NCBI GenBank assembly: GCA_018376135.1
Contig: JAHABX010000003.1
Span: 62,001-126,000 of the forward strand
Length of the DNA stretch: 64,000 nucleotides
Reading direction: 5' to 3'
Source of the DNA: Clostridiales bacterium
GTDB taxonomy: Bacteria > Bacillota > Clostridia > Lachnospirales > Lachnospiraceae
The notes beneath the pieces are model-generated. The model made no database searches. It had not been told where the DNA came from and saw nothing but the letters and a program-made list of their open reading frames with translations. Positions 16,894 through 26,308 of the stretch are shown here, in pieces (the first letter of the stretch is position 1; each line of letters opens with the position of its first letter). A program made the position numbers and the translations under genes.

Positions 16894-17430
16894 TTACATC
16901 CCGCACAGCACGATGACCTTTTCAGGCGTCGTCTGCGGAGGTATGCTTCTGGTCGTCTCGCTGTAAAGTACAACCAGCGTGTGCCCACCCGGATTGCCCA
17001 TAAAAATCTGGTTGTTCGGAGTAACAACCTCCGTATTCGGTCCCAGATTCAACCGAAGAGACTGATCTGACGCTGTCAGCATATTGTTGAAAAAAGCAAC
17101 CGCCACCATCTGATTCGGCATCTGCGGTGCCACCACAGCCGCAATGAACTGCGGCGGATAAATAAGAGGCGCCGGAAGATTGCCGTTATAGAACGCCGTT
17201 ACCGGCATTCCCTCGGACAGCGTGGCAAAATCCACCACATAGGTATCCTTATTTACAAAGAAGTTGGTGATCCCGCCCTCTTCATTCTCTACAGTTATCA
17301 TCTGCGAGCAGCCTCCGTACCTGGAGCCATTCGCCGACACCATCTGCATCTCGGTAATCATACCCGTCACTGACAAAAACGTCGGTCTTCTGCTTCCCCA
17401 GAAAACATTTACATTCTGTTCCATATCCAT
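16894..17430 (-). CDS. hypothetical protein
   Basis: 178 residues that I do not assign to a family. There is no signal peptide, membrane helix or known catalytic motif. It is rich in Asn, Pro, Val and Gly and looks beta-strand-rich, with an N-terminal SVTGMITEMQMVSANGSRYGGC that resembles an OB-like or sheet-forming edge. It ends TTPEKVIVLCGM. It stands alone between a terminator downstream and the TSUP gene upstream, with a weak SD (GGATAAGG). A cytosolic role is inferred only from the lack of export signals. Confidence 0.7.
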   Translation of the reverse strand: MDMEQNVNVFWGSRRPTFLSVTGMITEMQMVSANGSRYGGCSQMITVENEEGGITNFFVNKDTYVVDFATLSEGMPVTAFYNGNLPAPLIYPPQFIAAVVAPQMPNQMVAVAFFNNMLTASDQSLRLNLGPNTEVVTPNNQIFMGNPGGHTLVVLYSETTRSIPPQTTPEKVIVLCGM

Positions 17431-17487
17431 GATCCTTATCCAATCTTCTTAATAAGATATGCATCACAGAACTTTTGTGTACCTTTT

Positions 17488-18246
17488 CTACAGATCAAAC
17501 AGAATCTTTACAAACAAAAGCGCCAGCACAGTCAGTATGATCGGGCGGATAACCTTTGTCCCATTTCTGAGCACCATACCGGATCCCACATAATGCCCCG
17601 CAATGCTGAACACTCCTGCTGCAAGACCAAGCGGAATCACCACCTGCCCGTTCAGCAGAAACGTTGTCAGAGACGCCACATTGGAGCTCAGGTTCACGAT
17701 CTTGGTATATGCAGCCGCTTCCATGGAAGGCATACGGGCAAGTCCCAAAAGCACCAGTATCATAAATGTCCCCGTCCCGGGTCCGTAAAAGCCGTCATAG
17801 GCTCCGATTACCAGCGCCCCGGTCCAGGTGATCAGGGCTTCCTTTCCCGCGGACAGACGTCTCTCCTTTTCAGAGACCAGAGAATTCTTCCGAAGCACCA
17901 GAAATGCAGTCACCGGAAGCACCACCATCAGTACATGCTTCAATATCCGCTCATCCGTCAGCATAGTCAGATGCGTCCCTATGGAAGAACCCAGCAGAGA
18001 CAAAAGGACTGCCGGCACCGCCAGCTTCCAGCGGATCATTACATTTCTGCAGATACGTATGGTAGAAATGATCGTCCCCGAAGCCGATGACATCTTATTC
18101 GTCGCCAGCGCATGGTGGATCGGCACGCCAGCCAGATAATATGCCGGAAGGGAGATCAATCCGCCTCCGCCGCCTATGGCATCCACAAAGCCTGCCAGAA
18201 ATACCATGGGACACACGATCAAAAATGTGGTCCATGTAAGCTCCAT
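17488..18246 (-). CDS. TSUP-family membrane exporter (TauE/SafE)
   Basis: 252 residues with about eight hydrophobic segments and the two family repeats: FVDAIGGGGGLISLPAY near the N-terminus and GAYDGFYGPGTGTFM in the middle. Family members move sulfite, sulfoacetate or other small sulfur or organic anions. SD CAGGAGG lies before the ATG. It follows the LacI-type regulator by 18 bases and so is probably co-transcribed with it. The substrate cannot be inferred. Confidence 0.9.
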   Translation of the reverse strand: MELTWTTFLIVCPMVFLAGFVDAIGGGGGLISLPAYYLAGVPIHHALATNKMSSASGTIISTIRICRNVMIRWKLAVPAVLLSLLGSSIGTHLTMLTDERILKHVLMVVLPVTAFLVLRKNSLVSEKERRLSAGKEALITWTGALVIGAYDGFYGPGTGTFMILVLLGLARMPSMEAAAYTKIVNLSSNVASLTTFLLNGQVVIPLGLAAGVFSIAGHYVGSGMVLRNGTKVIRPIILTVLALLFVKILFDL

Positions 18247-18264
18247 CTTCCTGTCCTCCTGAAA

Positions 18265-19296
18265 TTACCCGATCCTGCGCACAGATTCTCCATCCACCAG
18301 CTCTGCCGCAAAGATCCTGTGCTGATTCTCCTTCCTGCCCTCGATCAGATCGATCAGAAGACGGATGGATTCCCTTGCCATCTCCTCACAGGGCTGACGC
18401 ATAGTCGTCAGCGACGGATGATAATATCTCGCCATCTTGATACCGTCAAAGCCTGCTACCGAATAATCCTCCGGAATCCGCCTTCCGGACTCCAGAATCG
18501 CCTTGCAGGCTCCAAAAGCAGTATTATCAGACACCACATAAAGGGCAGTAAAGTCCACACCCTCTTCCAGAAGCTCCTTTGCCACTGCATACCCGTTCTC
18601 CGGAGTATACTCCGGCAGATCCTCCTTCATATAACGCACCAGTCTGTGATCCAGCGCTATTCCATGGTCTGTCAGTGCCTTTACATAGCCCTGGTAGCGG
18701 AGCTTGCCGATACTCTCATCATCCACCTTGCCGGAGATGATCGCGATCCGCCGGTGTCCCAGCCCGCACAGATGACTGACCAGCCGGTAGCTCTCCTTGT
18801 AATCATCAATAGAAATAGAAGAATACAGCTTCTTGTCCACCACATCCGTCATGCCCACAGTACAGAGCACAAAGGGGACCCCCATCTTCTTCATACGCTC
18901 TTCTGAATTGCTGAAGCAGCCCCCCAGAAAAATAATTCCTCTCAGGCGCTTTTCCCGCTCCAATTCCAGAGCCACCGTAATCTCATCTTCCTTTTCCTCT
19001 ACCCGGTGGATAATAAAAGAATATTCCGTCTTCTGCACCTGACGCTCAAAGATCTCAAACATGCCCTGCAGGAACGGGTTGTCAATTCCCTTGACCAGGA
19101 CCGCAATCGTATTGGATTCACTCCTCTTCAGATTTCTTGCACTGTTATTGGGAATATATTCATATCTTTCAATCATATCAAGAATCTTCTGTTTTGTCTC
19201 CGGATTAATATCCGGATGATTATTCATTGCGCGGGATACCGTGCTGACTCCCACGCCGCACATCCTGGCAATATCCTTAATTGTAATTGCACTCAT
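18265..19296 (-). CDS. LacI-family transcriptional regulator, MalR-like
   Basis: 343 residues. The start ATG follows AGAGGG. The N-terminal helix-turn-helix TIKDIARMCGVGVSTVSRAMN and hinge NNSARNLKR are classic LacI. The C-terminal periplasmic-binding-like domain ends in TMRQPCEEMAR followed by SIRLLIDL. Lying beside malQ and a maltodextrin ABC operon, it probably represses them in the absence of maltodextrin; a LacI-type palindrome near 24185-24196 supports this. Confidence 0.9.
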   Translation of the reverse strand: MSAITIKDIARMCGVGVSTVSRAMNNHPDINPETKQKILDMIERYEYIPNNSARNLKRSESNTIAVLVKGIDNPFLQGMFEIFERQVQKTEYSFIIHRVEEKEDEITVALELEREKRLRGIIFLGGCFSNSEERMKKMGVPFVLCTVGMTDVVDKKLYSSISIDDYKESYRLVSHLCGLGHRRIAIISGKVDDESIGKLRYQGYVKALTDHGIALDHRLVRYMKEDLPEYTPENGYAVAKELLEEGVDFTALYVVSDNTAFGACKAILESGRRIPEDYSVAGFDGIKMARYYHPSLTTMRQPCEEMARESIRLLIDLIEGRKENQHRIFAAELVDGESVRRIG

Positions 19297-19327
19297 CATC
19301 CATCCCTCTTCCGACATAATTCGCTTT

Positions 19328-19357
19328 AGTATACCATCAGTATACAGGAACAGACAA
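19328..19357 (-). promoter_or_regulatory. promoter of the LacI-type regulator with overlapping palindrome
   Basis: TTGTCT at 19357-19352, 18-base spacer, TATACT at 19333-19328. Two GTATAC palindromes overlap the -10 region and could be an autoregulatory site. Confidence 0.5.
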
Positions 19358-19383
19358 GCCTTTATACACGGATGGTAACAATA

Positions 19384-19424
19384 AAACTGCAAAATCTCAA
19401 GAAATTTCCCGAATTCTGCAGTTT
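19384..19424 (-). terminator. probable terminator of the maltodextrin operon
   Basis: AAACTGCA/TGCAGTTT arms with further AT pairing inside and TTTTATTG after it on the minus strand, 8 bases past the malQ stop. A moderately stable hairpin. Confidence 0.5.
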
Positions 19425-19431
19425 CATTCTC

Positions 19432-20922
19432 TTATATTCTTCCATATAAAGCTGTCAGTCTGTAGATCTCCCCTGCAGCCTCTTTTGTCAGCATCTTCTG
19501 ATCCATCCTCCACTTCCAGTTCTTTCCGGTAGTGGAAGGCTGATTGATTCTTGCCCGGTTATCCAGTCCCAGATAATCCTGCATGGGGATCACACACAGA
19601 TCTGCCACGCTGGATACTGCAAGACGGATCAGCTGCAGCGCCAGCTCCCGGTTGGAATCATCCGGTCTGTCCAGATATTCCCGGACATTCTCCTTTTCCT
19701 CCTTCTCGATACTGCCAAGCCATCCAAGCAGCGTCTCGTTGTCATGAGTTCCCGTATATACCACACAATTCCTCGTATAATTATGAGGCAGATAATCTCT
19801 GGCATCGCTGGAATCTCTGGAGTCAAAGGCAAACTCCAGAACCTTCATGCCCGGGTAGCCGCTGTCCTTCACAAGCTGTTTCACAGTCGAAGTCATATAG
19901 CCCAGATCCTCCGCAATGATCGGACGGTCACCCAGATGCCATCTCAAAGCCCGGAACAAATCAATCCCCGGTCCCTGTTCCCAGTGCCCGAACTCTGCGG
20001 TCTTGTGACCGTACGGAATGGAATAGTACTCATCAAATCCGCGGAAATGATCGATCCTCACCATATCATACAGCTCAAAGCATTTGGAAATACGCTGTAC
20101 CCACCAGCCAAATCCCGTATCCCTGTGATAATCCCAGCGATACAGAGGATTTCCCCAAAGCTGCCCTGTAGCAGAGAATCCGTCCGGCGGACAGCCTGCC
20201 ACAGATCGGGGCAGCCACTGTTCATCAAACTGGAACAGCTCCGGATGCGCCCACGCGTCAGAACTGTCATACGCCACATAGATTGGAATATCCCCGATGA
20301 TCTGTATCCCTCTTCCGTTGGCATAATCCTTCAGCTTCTTCCACTGCAGGAAAAAGGTATACTGCAGAAATTCATAAAACTCGATCTCAAAATACAGCTC
20401 CCGCTGATAATATTCCAGGGCATTATCCCAGCGGAAACGGATATCCTCCGCCCATTCATTCCACGGCGCACCGTCAAAACGGTTTTTTACTGCCATAAAA
20501 ATTGCATAATCCCTGAGCCAGTAAGCCTCCCGTCTCTGAAACTCATGAAACTTCGCATTTTCGCCTGCCTGACTGCGCTCGTATGCCTTCCGAAGCAGCA
20601 AAAGCCGTTCCTTATACAGCTTTCCATAATCTACCTTCCGGGCATCCGACCCGAAGTCACAGGCTTCGCATTCCTCTCTGGTCAGAACCCCCTCTTCCAC
20701 CAGAGCCTCCAGATCAATAAAATATGGATTGCCCGCGAAGGTCGAGAAGGACTGGTATGGCGAATCCCCATAGCCTGTGGGACCAAGGGGAAGTATCTGC
20801 CAGTATCTCTGCCCCGCCTCCACAAGAAAATCGATGAATTCATATGCTTCTTTTGAAAAGCATCCGATCCCATAGGGGGACGGAAGACTTGACACCGGAA
20901 GCAAAATCCCTCCTGCTCTCAT
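19432..20922 (-). CDS. malQ: 4-alpha-glucanotransferase
   Basis: 496 residues, the usual length for GH77 amylomaltase. The start MRAGGILLPVSSLPSPYGIG is the family N-terminus and follows AAAAGGAG. Catalytic motifs: RIDHFRGF with the nucleophile Asp, PIIAEDLG with the acid-base Glu, and YTGTHDNETLLGW with the third Asp region. It transfers glucan chains between maltodextrins in the cytoplasm and completes use of the sugar imported by the adjacent ABC system. Confidence 0.96.
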   Translation of the reverse strand: MRAGGILLPVSSLPSPYGIGCFSKEAYEFIDFLVEAGQRYWQILPLGPTGYGDSPYQSFSTFAGNPYFIDLEALVEEGVLTREECEACDFGSDARKVDYGKLYKERLLLLRKAYERSQAGENAKFHEFQRREAYWLRDYAIFMAVKNRFDGAPWNEWAEDIRFRWDNALEYYQRELYFEIEFYEFLQYTFFLQWKKLKDYANGRGIQIIGDIPIYVAYDSSDAWAHPELFQFDEQWLPRSVAGCPPDGFSATGQLWGNPLYRWDYHRDTGFGWWVQRISKCFELYDMVRIDHFRGFDEYYSIPYGHKTAEFGHWEQGPGIDLFRALRWHLGDRPIIAEDLGYMTSTVKQLVKDSGYPGMKVLEFAFDSRDSSDARDYLPHNYTRNCVVYTGTHDNETLLGWLGSIEKEEKENVREYLDRPDDSNRELALQLIRLAVSSVADLCVIPMQDYLGLDNRARINQPSTTGKNWKWRMDQKMLTKEAAGEIYRLTALYGRI

Positions 20923-20975
20923 ATCCTCTGCTCCTTTTATTTCTCTTTCCTGATAACCAATACACGCAAAAGAAT

Positions 20976-21815
20976 TTATCCCTTGACAGCTCCTGCTGCC
21001 ACGCCTTCGATAATGTGCTTCTGGCATGCCATATAGAAAATGATGATCGGCACGATCGCCAGCACCAGCATTGCCATCATTGCTCCCATATCAATCGAGC
21101 CGTAACCGCCCTTCAGATACTGGATCGCAATAGGAATGGTCTTGTATTTCTTAATATCCAGCACCAGATATGGAAGCAGATAGTCATTCCAGATCCACAT
21201 TGCCTGCAGGATCGCAACGGTAATACAGGTAGGCTTCAGAATCGGGAACACGATCCTGAAAAAAGTCTGGATCGGCGTGCAGCCGTCGATCATTGCCGCT
21301 TCCTCAATCTCCAGCGGGATCGCTTTTACAAAGCCGCAGAACATGAATACCGCAAGTCCCGCTCCAAATCCCAGATACACAAAAACGATACCTACCGGGT
21401 TGCCCAGCTTTAACATATCCGCGATCTTGGACAGAGTAAACATGACCATCTGGAACGGCACGATCATGGAAAACAGGCACAGATAGTACATGATCTCTGT
21501 GACCTTATTTTTTACCCGGGTTATATACCAGGCACACATGGAGGTACATAAGATGATCAGGCACACAGATGCAACTGTAATGAACAGCGAATTCATAAAT
21601 GCATCTATAAAACCAATCTTCCGGATACCCTCCGCGTAGTTCTCAAGCTGCACAAAAGACTTTTCCGTTGGCAGTGCAAAAGGATACTTACTAATGTAGC
21701 CCTTTTTCTTAAAAGAATTCATAATAACGATCAGGATCGGACTTACATATACGATTGAGATCAGTGTGAAGATAAACGACAGAATACCGCCGTGCTTTGC
21801 TTTTCTGACACTCAT
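20976..21815 (-). CDS. maltodextrin ABC transporter permease, MalG type
   Basis: 279 residues with six predicted helices and the ATPase-docking EAA loop EIEEAAMIDGCTPIQTFFRIVFPILKP (Glu-Ala-Ala-X3-Gly). It starts exactly at the last base of the preceding permease stop (TAATG overlap), indicating tight coupling. It ends with GAVKG, a typical MalG tail. It forms the importer channel with the MalF-type partner; no ATPase gene is nearby, so MsmX (29048-30160) is the likely engine. Confidence 0.93.
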   Translation of the reverse strand: MSVRKAKHGGILSFIFTLISIVYVSPILIVIMNSFKKKGYISKYPFALPTEKSFVQLENYAEGIRKIGFIDAFMNSLFITVASVCLIILCTSMCAWYITRVKNKVTEIMYYLCLFSMIVPFQMVMFTLSKIADMLKLGNPVGIVFVYLGFGAGLAVFMFCGFVKAIPLEIEEAAMIDGCTPIQTFFRIVFPILKPTCITVAILQAMWIWNDYLLPYLVLDIKKYKTIPIAIQYLKGGYGSIDMGAMMAMLVLAIVPIIIFYMACQKHIIEGVAAGAVKG

Positions 21816-22657
21816 TACTGCTGCACCTCCTTCCGTCTGGTCAGCCAGTTCTGCCCCAGAGCGATTGCTGCCACCATAATAAAGAATACGACTGCCTTCG
21901 CCTGTCCGACGCCCTCCCAGCCAACTCTGCCATAGAAGGTATCAAAAATATTCAGAGCAAGCATGGCTGATTTGTTGGACGGTTCTCCCGCGGTCAGCGC
22001 CAGGTTCTGGTCGAAAAGCTTGAAGGAGTTTGTCAGTGTCAAAAATGTACAGATTGTAATCGATGGCATCACCATCGGAATGGTCACTTTTCTAAGGATC
22101 TGCGACGGCGTTGCCCCATCAATCTTCGCTGCCTCGATCAGATCTCCCGGCACATTCTGGATACCTGCAATATAGATGATCATCATGTATCCGATCTGCT
22201 GCCAGTTCATAAGGATGATCAGACCCCAGAAGCCATAGGCTCCGCTATAGGTCAGAGTCCTTCCGAAATACGCCAGAATACCGTTTAAAATAAGCTGCCA
22301 GATATAACCAAGCACAATACCGCCGATCAGATTCGGCATAAAAAATACAGTTCGGAAAATATTGGTTCCCCTGATTCCCTTGGTCAGCAGCATGGCAATC
22401 GTAAATGCCAGAACATTAATTGTAATCACAGAAACAATGGTAAACAGTACTGTGAACAGCAGCGCCTGTGTAAAAGTGCTGTCACCTAATATTTTCGTAT
22501 AATTGGAAATTCCCACAAATTTTGCATCCGTTACTGTCGTAAATTCACAGAACGACAGATAAATGCCTAAAATAAAAGGAAGTATGAAGCCGATCGTAAA
22601 AGCTGCCATGGTCGGCAGTGCAAAAACCGGAAAATATTTCTTAATGGACTTCTCCAT
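21815..22657 (-). CDS. maltodextrin ABC transporter permease, MalF type
   Basis: 280 residues with six predicted helices. The EAA loop reads LIEAAKIDGATPSQILRKVTIP. The N-terminus PVFALPTMAAFTIGFILPFILGIYLSF is typical of sugar permeases. It is co-transcribed with the binding protein after a hairpin attenuator and with the MalG-type permease by overlap. Confidence 0.93.
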   Translation of the reverse strand: MEKSIKKYFPVFALPTMAAFTIGFILPFILGIYLSFCEFTTVTDAKFVGISNYTKILGDSTFTQALLFTVLFTIVSVITINVLAFTIAMLLTKGIRGTNIFRTVFFMPNLIGGIVLGYIWQLILNGILAYFGRTLTYSGAYGFWGLIILMNWQQIGYMMIIYIAGIQNVPGDLIEAAKIDGATPSQILRKVTIPMVMPSITICTFLTLTNSFKLFDQNLALTAGEPSNKSAMLALNIFDTFYGRVGWEGVGQAKAVVFFIMVAAIALGQNWLTRRKEVQQ

Positions 22658-22673
22658 AATAGCCCCCTGCTCT

Positions 22674-22704
22674 AAAAAAGGGGCGGGAGAGTACCCCCAC
22701 CCCT
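22674..22704 (-). terminator. attenuator after the maltodextrin-binding protein gene
   Basis: On the minus strand AAGGGGTGGG pairs with CCCGCCCCTT (one G-T pair), followed by a T-run. Placed between the binding protein and its permeases, it should limit permease expression relative to the binding protein. Confidence 0.75.
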
Positions 22705-22726
22705 TGCCTGCAAATACTTATGCTGC

Positions 22727-24124
22727 TTATTTGTTAGCTGCCTGATATTCAGTTGCCCAGCCGTCAACAAATGCAGTTACGACTGCATCCCATTCACCGG
22801 TTCCCTGTGCGTACTCAAGAAGCGCGCTTCCTACGCCATTCTTCCACTCCTCAGAAGGCATGGTAGTGAAGTTCCAGGTTACAGATGTGGTTCCGTTGGT
22901 CAGATACTCATTTGCTGCGGTTACCAGCGGATTGGTAGACTCTACAGCCTCAAAGGTGGTGAACGGAGTAACAAATCCCATGTTCTCAGCCAGTCCCTTG
23001 ATACCAGTCTCACTGGATACTACCCATGCAAGGAAGTCCAAAGTTGCCTGAATATCTGCCTCAGATGCTTTGTTATTTACACACCAGTAGTTCTCAGATC
23101 CGGTACAAAGTCCCTGTTTCTCCTCACCCTCTACGCCAATGTAGATCGGAAGCATTCCAAGATCCTCATCTGCCACTTCATATCCGGTGATATCGCCGTA
23201 AGCCCAGGTACCATTCTGGAAGAATACTGCCTCGCCCATAGCAAACTCTGCTGCCGCATCGCTGCCGGTCTTGGAGGACAGAAGTCCCGGCTCACAGGTA
23301 GAATCTGTGATGTACAGATCCCAGATCTGTTTGTAATTGTCGAGATAGGTTCCTTTGATCGCTTCTGTAGAATCAATACCGTCTGACTGATACTCATAGT
23401 ATACCGGCATATTTGCCAGATGGGTCTTGAATCTCCAGTCGGAGGAGCTGTCCATACCTGCAGATGCGAATGCGCCGACGATGCCAAGCTCATCCTTGCG
23501 TGCCTGCATATCGTCTGCAACTGCTTTCAGTGTCTCAAAGCTCTTGATCTCGTCCGCAGATTTGATCACTGCTCCATCCAGTGCGCAGTAATCATTTACC
23601 AGTGCTTTATTATAGATGATTCCGTAGGTCTCGATTACGTATGCGATACCATATACCGAATCTCCCTCTTTTAATGCAAAATCATCGCTGGACAGATAAC
23701 CGTACACTTCACTGTCCTTCAGATCCAGACAATAATCCTTCCAGCTTGCAAGTCCCACCGGTCCGTTTACCTGGAAAAGGGTAGGTGCATCCGTCTTAGC
23801 CATCTCAGATTTTAATGTGGACTCATAAGTACCGGAAGCTGCGGTCTCTACCGTAACCGGAACACCCGTCTCCTCTGTATAAGCGGCTGCCAGCTCTTCC
23901 CAGTCCTCTGCCTGCTCCGGCTTGAAGTTCAGGTAGTATACCTTTCCTTCTCCGGCTGCGCCTGCGGTCTCCGTCTCCTCTGCTTTCCCGGTCTCTTCCG
24001 GTGCTGCTGCCTCGGTCGTCTCTTCCGGTGCTGCTGCCGGCTCTTCCTTACTGCCGCAGCCGGCTGCCATACTTGCAACCATAGAAGCCGCCAGTCCCAG
24101 TGCTACTAATTGTCTCTTTTTCAT
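22727..24124 (-). CDS. maltodextrin ABC transporter substrate-binding lipoprotein
   Basis: 465 residues starting MKKRQLVALGLAASMVAS, with a lipobox ending at AAGC, then a Glu/Ala/Pro linker and a family 1 extracellular solute-binding fold. Tyr/Trp-rich segments (SDWRFKTHLANMPVYYEYQ, FFQNGTWAYGDITG) fit a sugar-stacking site. The GEDN-MKK start is set by AAGGAGAGG. It is the first gene of the operon, under a LacI-type operator. Maltodextrin is inferred from malQ, not from the pocket. Confidence 0.9.
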   Translation of the reverse strand: MKKRQLVALGLAASMVASMAAGCGSKEEPAAAPEETTEAAAPEETGKAEETETAGAAGEGKVYYLNFKPEQAEDWEELAAAYTEETGVPVTVETAASGTYESTLKSEMAKTDAPTLFQVNGPVGLASWKDYCLDLKDSEVYGYLSSDDFALKEGDSVYGIAYVIETYGIIYNKALVNDYCALDGAVIKSADEIKSFETLKAVADDMQARKDELGIVGAFASAGMDSSSDWRFKTHLANMPVYYEYQSDGIDSTEAIKGTYLDNYKQIWDLYITDSTCEPGLLSSKTGSDAAAEFAMGEAVFFQNGTWAYGDITGYEVADEDLGMLPIYIGVEGEEKQGLCTGSENYWCVNNKASEADIQATLDFLAWVVSSETGIKGLAENMGFVTPFTTFEAVESTNPLVTAANEYLTNGTTSVTWNFTTMPSEEWKNGVGSALLEYAQGTGEWDAVVTAFVDGWATEYQAANK

Positions 24125-24160
24125 GTTATCCTCTCCTTTTTCATGATAGACATACTTTCT

Positions 24161-24196
24161 GGAAACGATATCGGAATCGTTGTCGGTAACGTTTCC
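24161..24196. promoter_or_regulatory. LacI-type operators upstream of the maltodextrin operon
   Basis: GGTAACGTTTCC at 24185-24196 is a near-palindrome around AACGTT, the usual LacI/MalR core. A second dyad centred on CGATATCG lies at 24166-24173. Both sit just downstream of the -10 element, where binding would block transcription. Confidence 0.7.
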
Positions 24197-24209
24197 GGTT
24201 TCTGATATT

Positions 24210-24238
24210 ATAGTAGCACTTACATGGGCTTTTTGCAA
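24210..24238 (-). promoter_or_regulatory. promoter of the maltodextrin operon
   Basis: TTGCAA at 24238-24233, 17-base spacer, TACTAT at 24215-24210 (overlapping TATAAT). Confidence 0.8.
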
Positions 24239-24357
24239 TGCCTTTTTGCATTTTCGTTAAATATCACGATTTTAGCAACGTGTTTTTGAGCATATTCTAC
24301 AAACCAAAAAGAGATTTTCATGAATAAATAAGAATTCATCTGCATACAGAAAACTTA

Positions 24358-24400
24358 CCCGCAGTGTGCAGGGGGCGTATATCCTCCTGTACACTGCGGG
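24358..24400 (-). terminator. terminator downstream of the first BlaR1/BlaI pair
   Basis: A 15-bp stem (24358-24372 with 24386-24400, CCCGCAGTGT arms, one G-T pair) with AAGTTTTC after it on the minus strand. Confidence 0.75.
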
Positions 24401-24421
24401 TCCATCCATAATCTTCCCTTT

Positions 24422-24784
24422 CTAGTCACGATAATGGTCAATCAGCTGCTTCAGCTCCTCTGCCTCCTTCTCGGAAAGCTTTTTCCCTCCAAGAAATGCA
24501 GCCAGAAACCCCGGAAGGGAACCATCAAAGGTACGCTCCACAAAGGCATCCGTCTCCTGTGCCTGTACCTCCTCTCTGGTCACCAAAGGTTCCACTACCG
24601 CATTCACATTCTGAAGAAGTCCCTTTTCGCAGAGCCTCCTGATCTCTGTATAGGTGGTGGACTTTTTCCATCCAAGCTGCTCCCGGCAGAGGCGGACCAA
24701 TTCCCCGGATCCGACCGGGGCATGTTCCCACACGATCATCATGAACCGATAATCACTGTTGCATAATCTTAGTTCTTCCATCAC
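24422..24784 (-). CDS. BlaI/MecI-family repressor (module 1)
   Basis: 120 residues. The winged-helix domain includes DYRFMMIVWEHAPVGSGELVRL and KKSTTYTEIRRLCEKGLL; a C-terminal dimer helix region holds SLPGFLAAFLGGKKLSEKEAEELKQLID. These repressors are cut by the partner BlaR1-type protease on signal. The ATG overlaps the BlaR1 stop by four bases. Target: probably its own promoter at 26337-26365, where paired dyads lie. No beta-lactamase is adjacent, so the regulated output is unclear. Confidence 0.93.
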   Translation of the reverse strand: MMEELRLCNSDYRFMMIVWEHAPVGSGELVRLCREQLGWKKSTTYTEIRRLCEKGLLQNVNAVVEPLVTREEVQAQETDAFVERTFDGSLPGFLAAFLGGKKLSEKEAEELKQLIDHYRD

Positions 24785-26283
24785 TCGCTCTCCTTTGTTC
24801 CCTGCATCGTACCTCCAGGATCTGTATGTCCTGTCAGCCCTTCGTCCTGTTTATGCGTCTCCAGAATATCCAATAGCTCCTGCAGCTTCTCTGGTGACTC
24901 CGCATATGCTTTCAGATCCTCCGCCTGACACCACTCTTCCGCATCCTCCAGTCCCCAGCGCTTTTCTACATTTCCATTTTCAGAATCATAGCTCCATTCC
25001 ACCACGCCCAGATTATCCGTCAGCGCCAGCATCAGCGTTGCAGGCGCTGCCATGGTCCAGAAATATGGCTCCTCTTCCAGGGTGTCATCCAGGATATAAT
25101 GATATTCGTAGGGTTCCTCTGAAGTCTGAAGCTGTGTTTTAAAAGCATATTTTCCAAAAGCACTGTCCGGAAGGGCTGCTGCAATGGCTCCTGCCAGTCT
25201 TCCATTGGCAGAAGCATCTCCCACATAGAGATTGCGCGCCTCGAAAAGTCCTGCTGCCTTCTCGGAATATTCCTGTGCTTCGGTGATATCCTCCTTCCGC
25301 TTCTCTCCGTTTGTTCCCAGAAGTAAAATGGAGATCCCAATCAAGCCCGCTGCCAGTACCGCTGCCCAGACTCCCCGCTTTTTGAAACGGAGACTATGCC
25401 TGATCCGCCGCTTCACATCATGCTCTCCAAAGGCAAGAGGCAGGCTGCTGCCCCCATGAGATCCAGAGGCAAATGACAAAAGCGTCATGCTGTAGTCCTT
25501 TTTATGCTTCTCTCCCAGCTCCTCCAGCACCTTCTCGTCACAGCTCATCTCCATATCCCGGCACATCCCAAACCACGCTGCCCATATCAGCGGATGAAAC
25601 CAGTAGACTGCCAGCAGGAGGAATGCAAAAAGCTTCACCAGATGATCTCCTCTGCGGATATGGCACTGCTCATGGAGAAGCACCATCCTGCGCGCTTCTC
25701 CTCTTAACCCGCAGGGCAGATAGATCCTGGGCGGATGTACACCCATGGTAAAGGGAGATGCCAGCTCGTCACATTCATAGATTTTCCACTGAAAACGTCT
25801 GGTTTTTTCCTTCTCCCCGGTCATCTCAGAAACAGGAACTGCTCTCTCAGTCTGCAGACTCAGCTTCCGGATGCTTCTCACAAAATACAGGCAAAATCCA
25901 AGCATTCCCAACAGCCATACGTATTTCCCCGCTTCCAGCCAAAACACCCGCTGCGGATTGCCCGTCTCTTTCATTGGCGTCAATCCCGTATAAATTTCCG
26001 GATCTTCCTGCGTCCCTGCCCTCTCCGGAATATATTCCATAGCTCCCGCATCCGTCACTGGTGCACTCTGCCCGAACTGCGGCAGATTAAAAAGACTGAA
26101 TCCCGCACTCACAGATACCGGGCAGACCAGCCGGAACGCCACTACCAGCCACAGGGCATACAGATATTTTCTGGGTACCTGGCGGAACGCCAGACGGATC
26201 AGCATGACAGCCAGAATGCAGTAGCCGGCTGTAATACTCATATTCAATATGCGGATAAATAATCCACTCCATAAATTTTCCAT
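24781..26283 (-). CDS. BlaR1-family M56 metallopeptidase sensor (module 1)
   Basis: 500 residues from the ATG after AAGGAGGG. The N-terminal membrane domain contains the zinc motif HEQCH (HExxH) followed by CDEKVLEELGE, which holds the third ligand Glu, and another membrane helix (GVWAAVLAAGLIGISILLL). The extracellular C-terminus of about 160 residues does not show penicillin-binding SxxK/SxN/KTG motifs, so it probably senses something other than a beta-lactam. Transcribed before its repressor gene, the reverse of the common blaI-blaR1 order. Confidence 0.9.
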   Translation of the reverse strand: MENLWSGLFIRILNMSITAGYCILAVMLIRLAFRQVPRKYLYALWLVVAFRLVCPVSVSAGFSLFNLPQFGQSAPVTDAGAMEYIPERAGTQEDPEIYTGLTPMKETGNPQRVFWLEAGKYVWLLGMLGFCLYFVRSIRKLSLQTERAVPVSEMTGEKEKTRRFQWKIYECDELASPFTMGVHPPRIYLPCGLRGEARRMVLLHEQCHIRRGDHLVKLFAFLLLAVYWFHPLIWAAWFGMCRDMEMSCDEKVLEELGEKHKKDYSMTLLSFASGSHGGSSLPLAFGEHDVKRRIRHSLRFKKRGVWAAVLAAGLIGISILLLGTNGEKRKEDITEAQEYSEKAAGLFEARNLYVGDASANGRLAGAIAAALPDSAFGKYAFKTQLQTSEEPYEYHYILDDTLEEEPYFWTMAAPATLMLALTDNLGVVEWSYDSENGNVEKRWGLEDAEEWCQAEDLKAYAESPEKLQELLDILETHKQDEGLTGHTDPGGTMQGTKESE

Positions 26284-26308
26284 TCGCTTCCCTCCTTCAC
26301 GCACAAAA

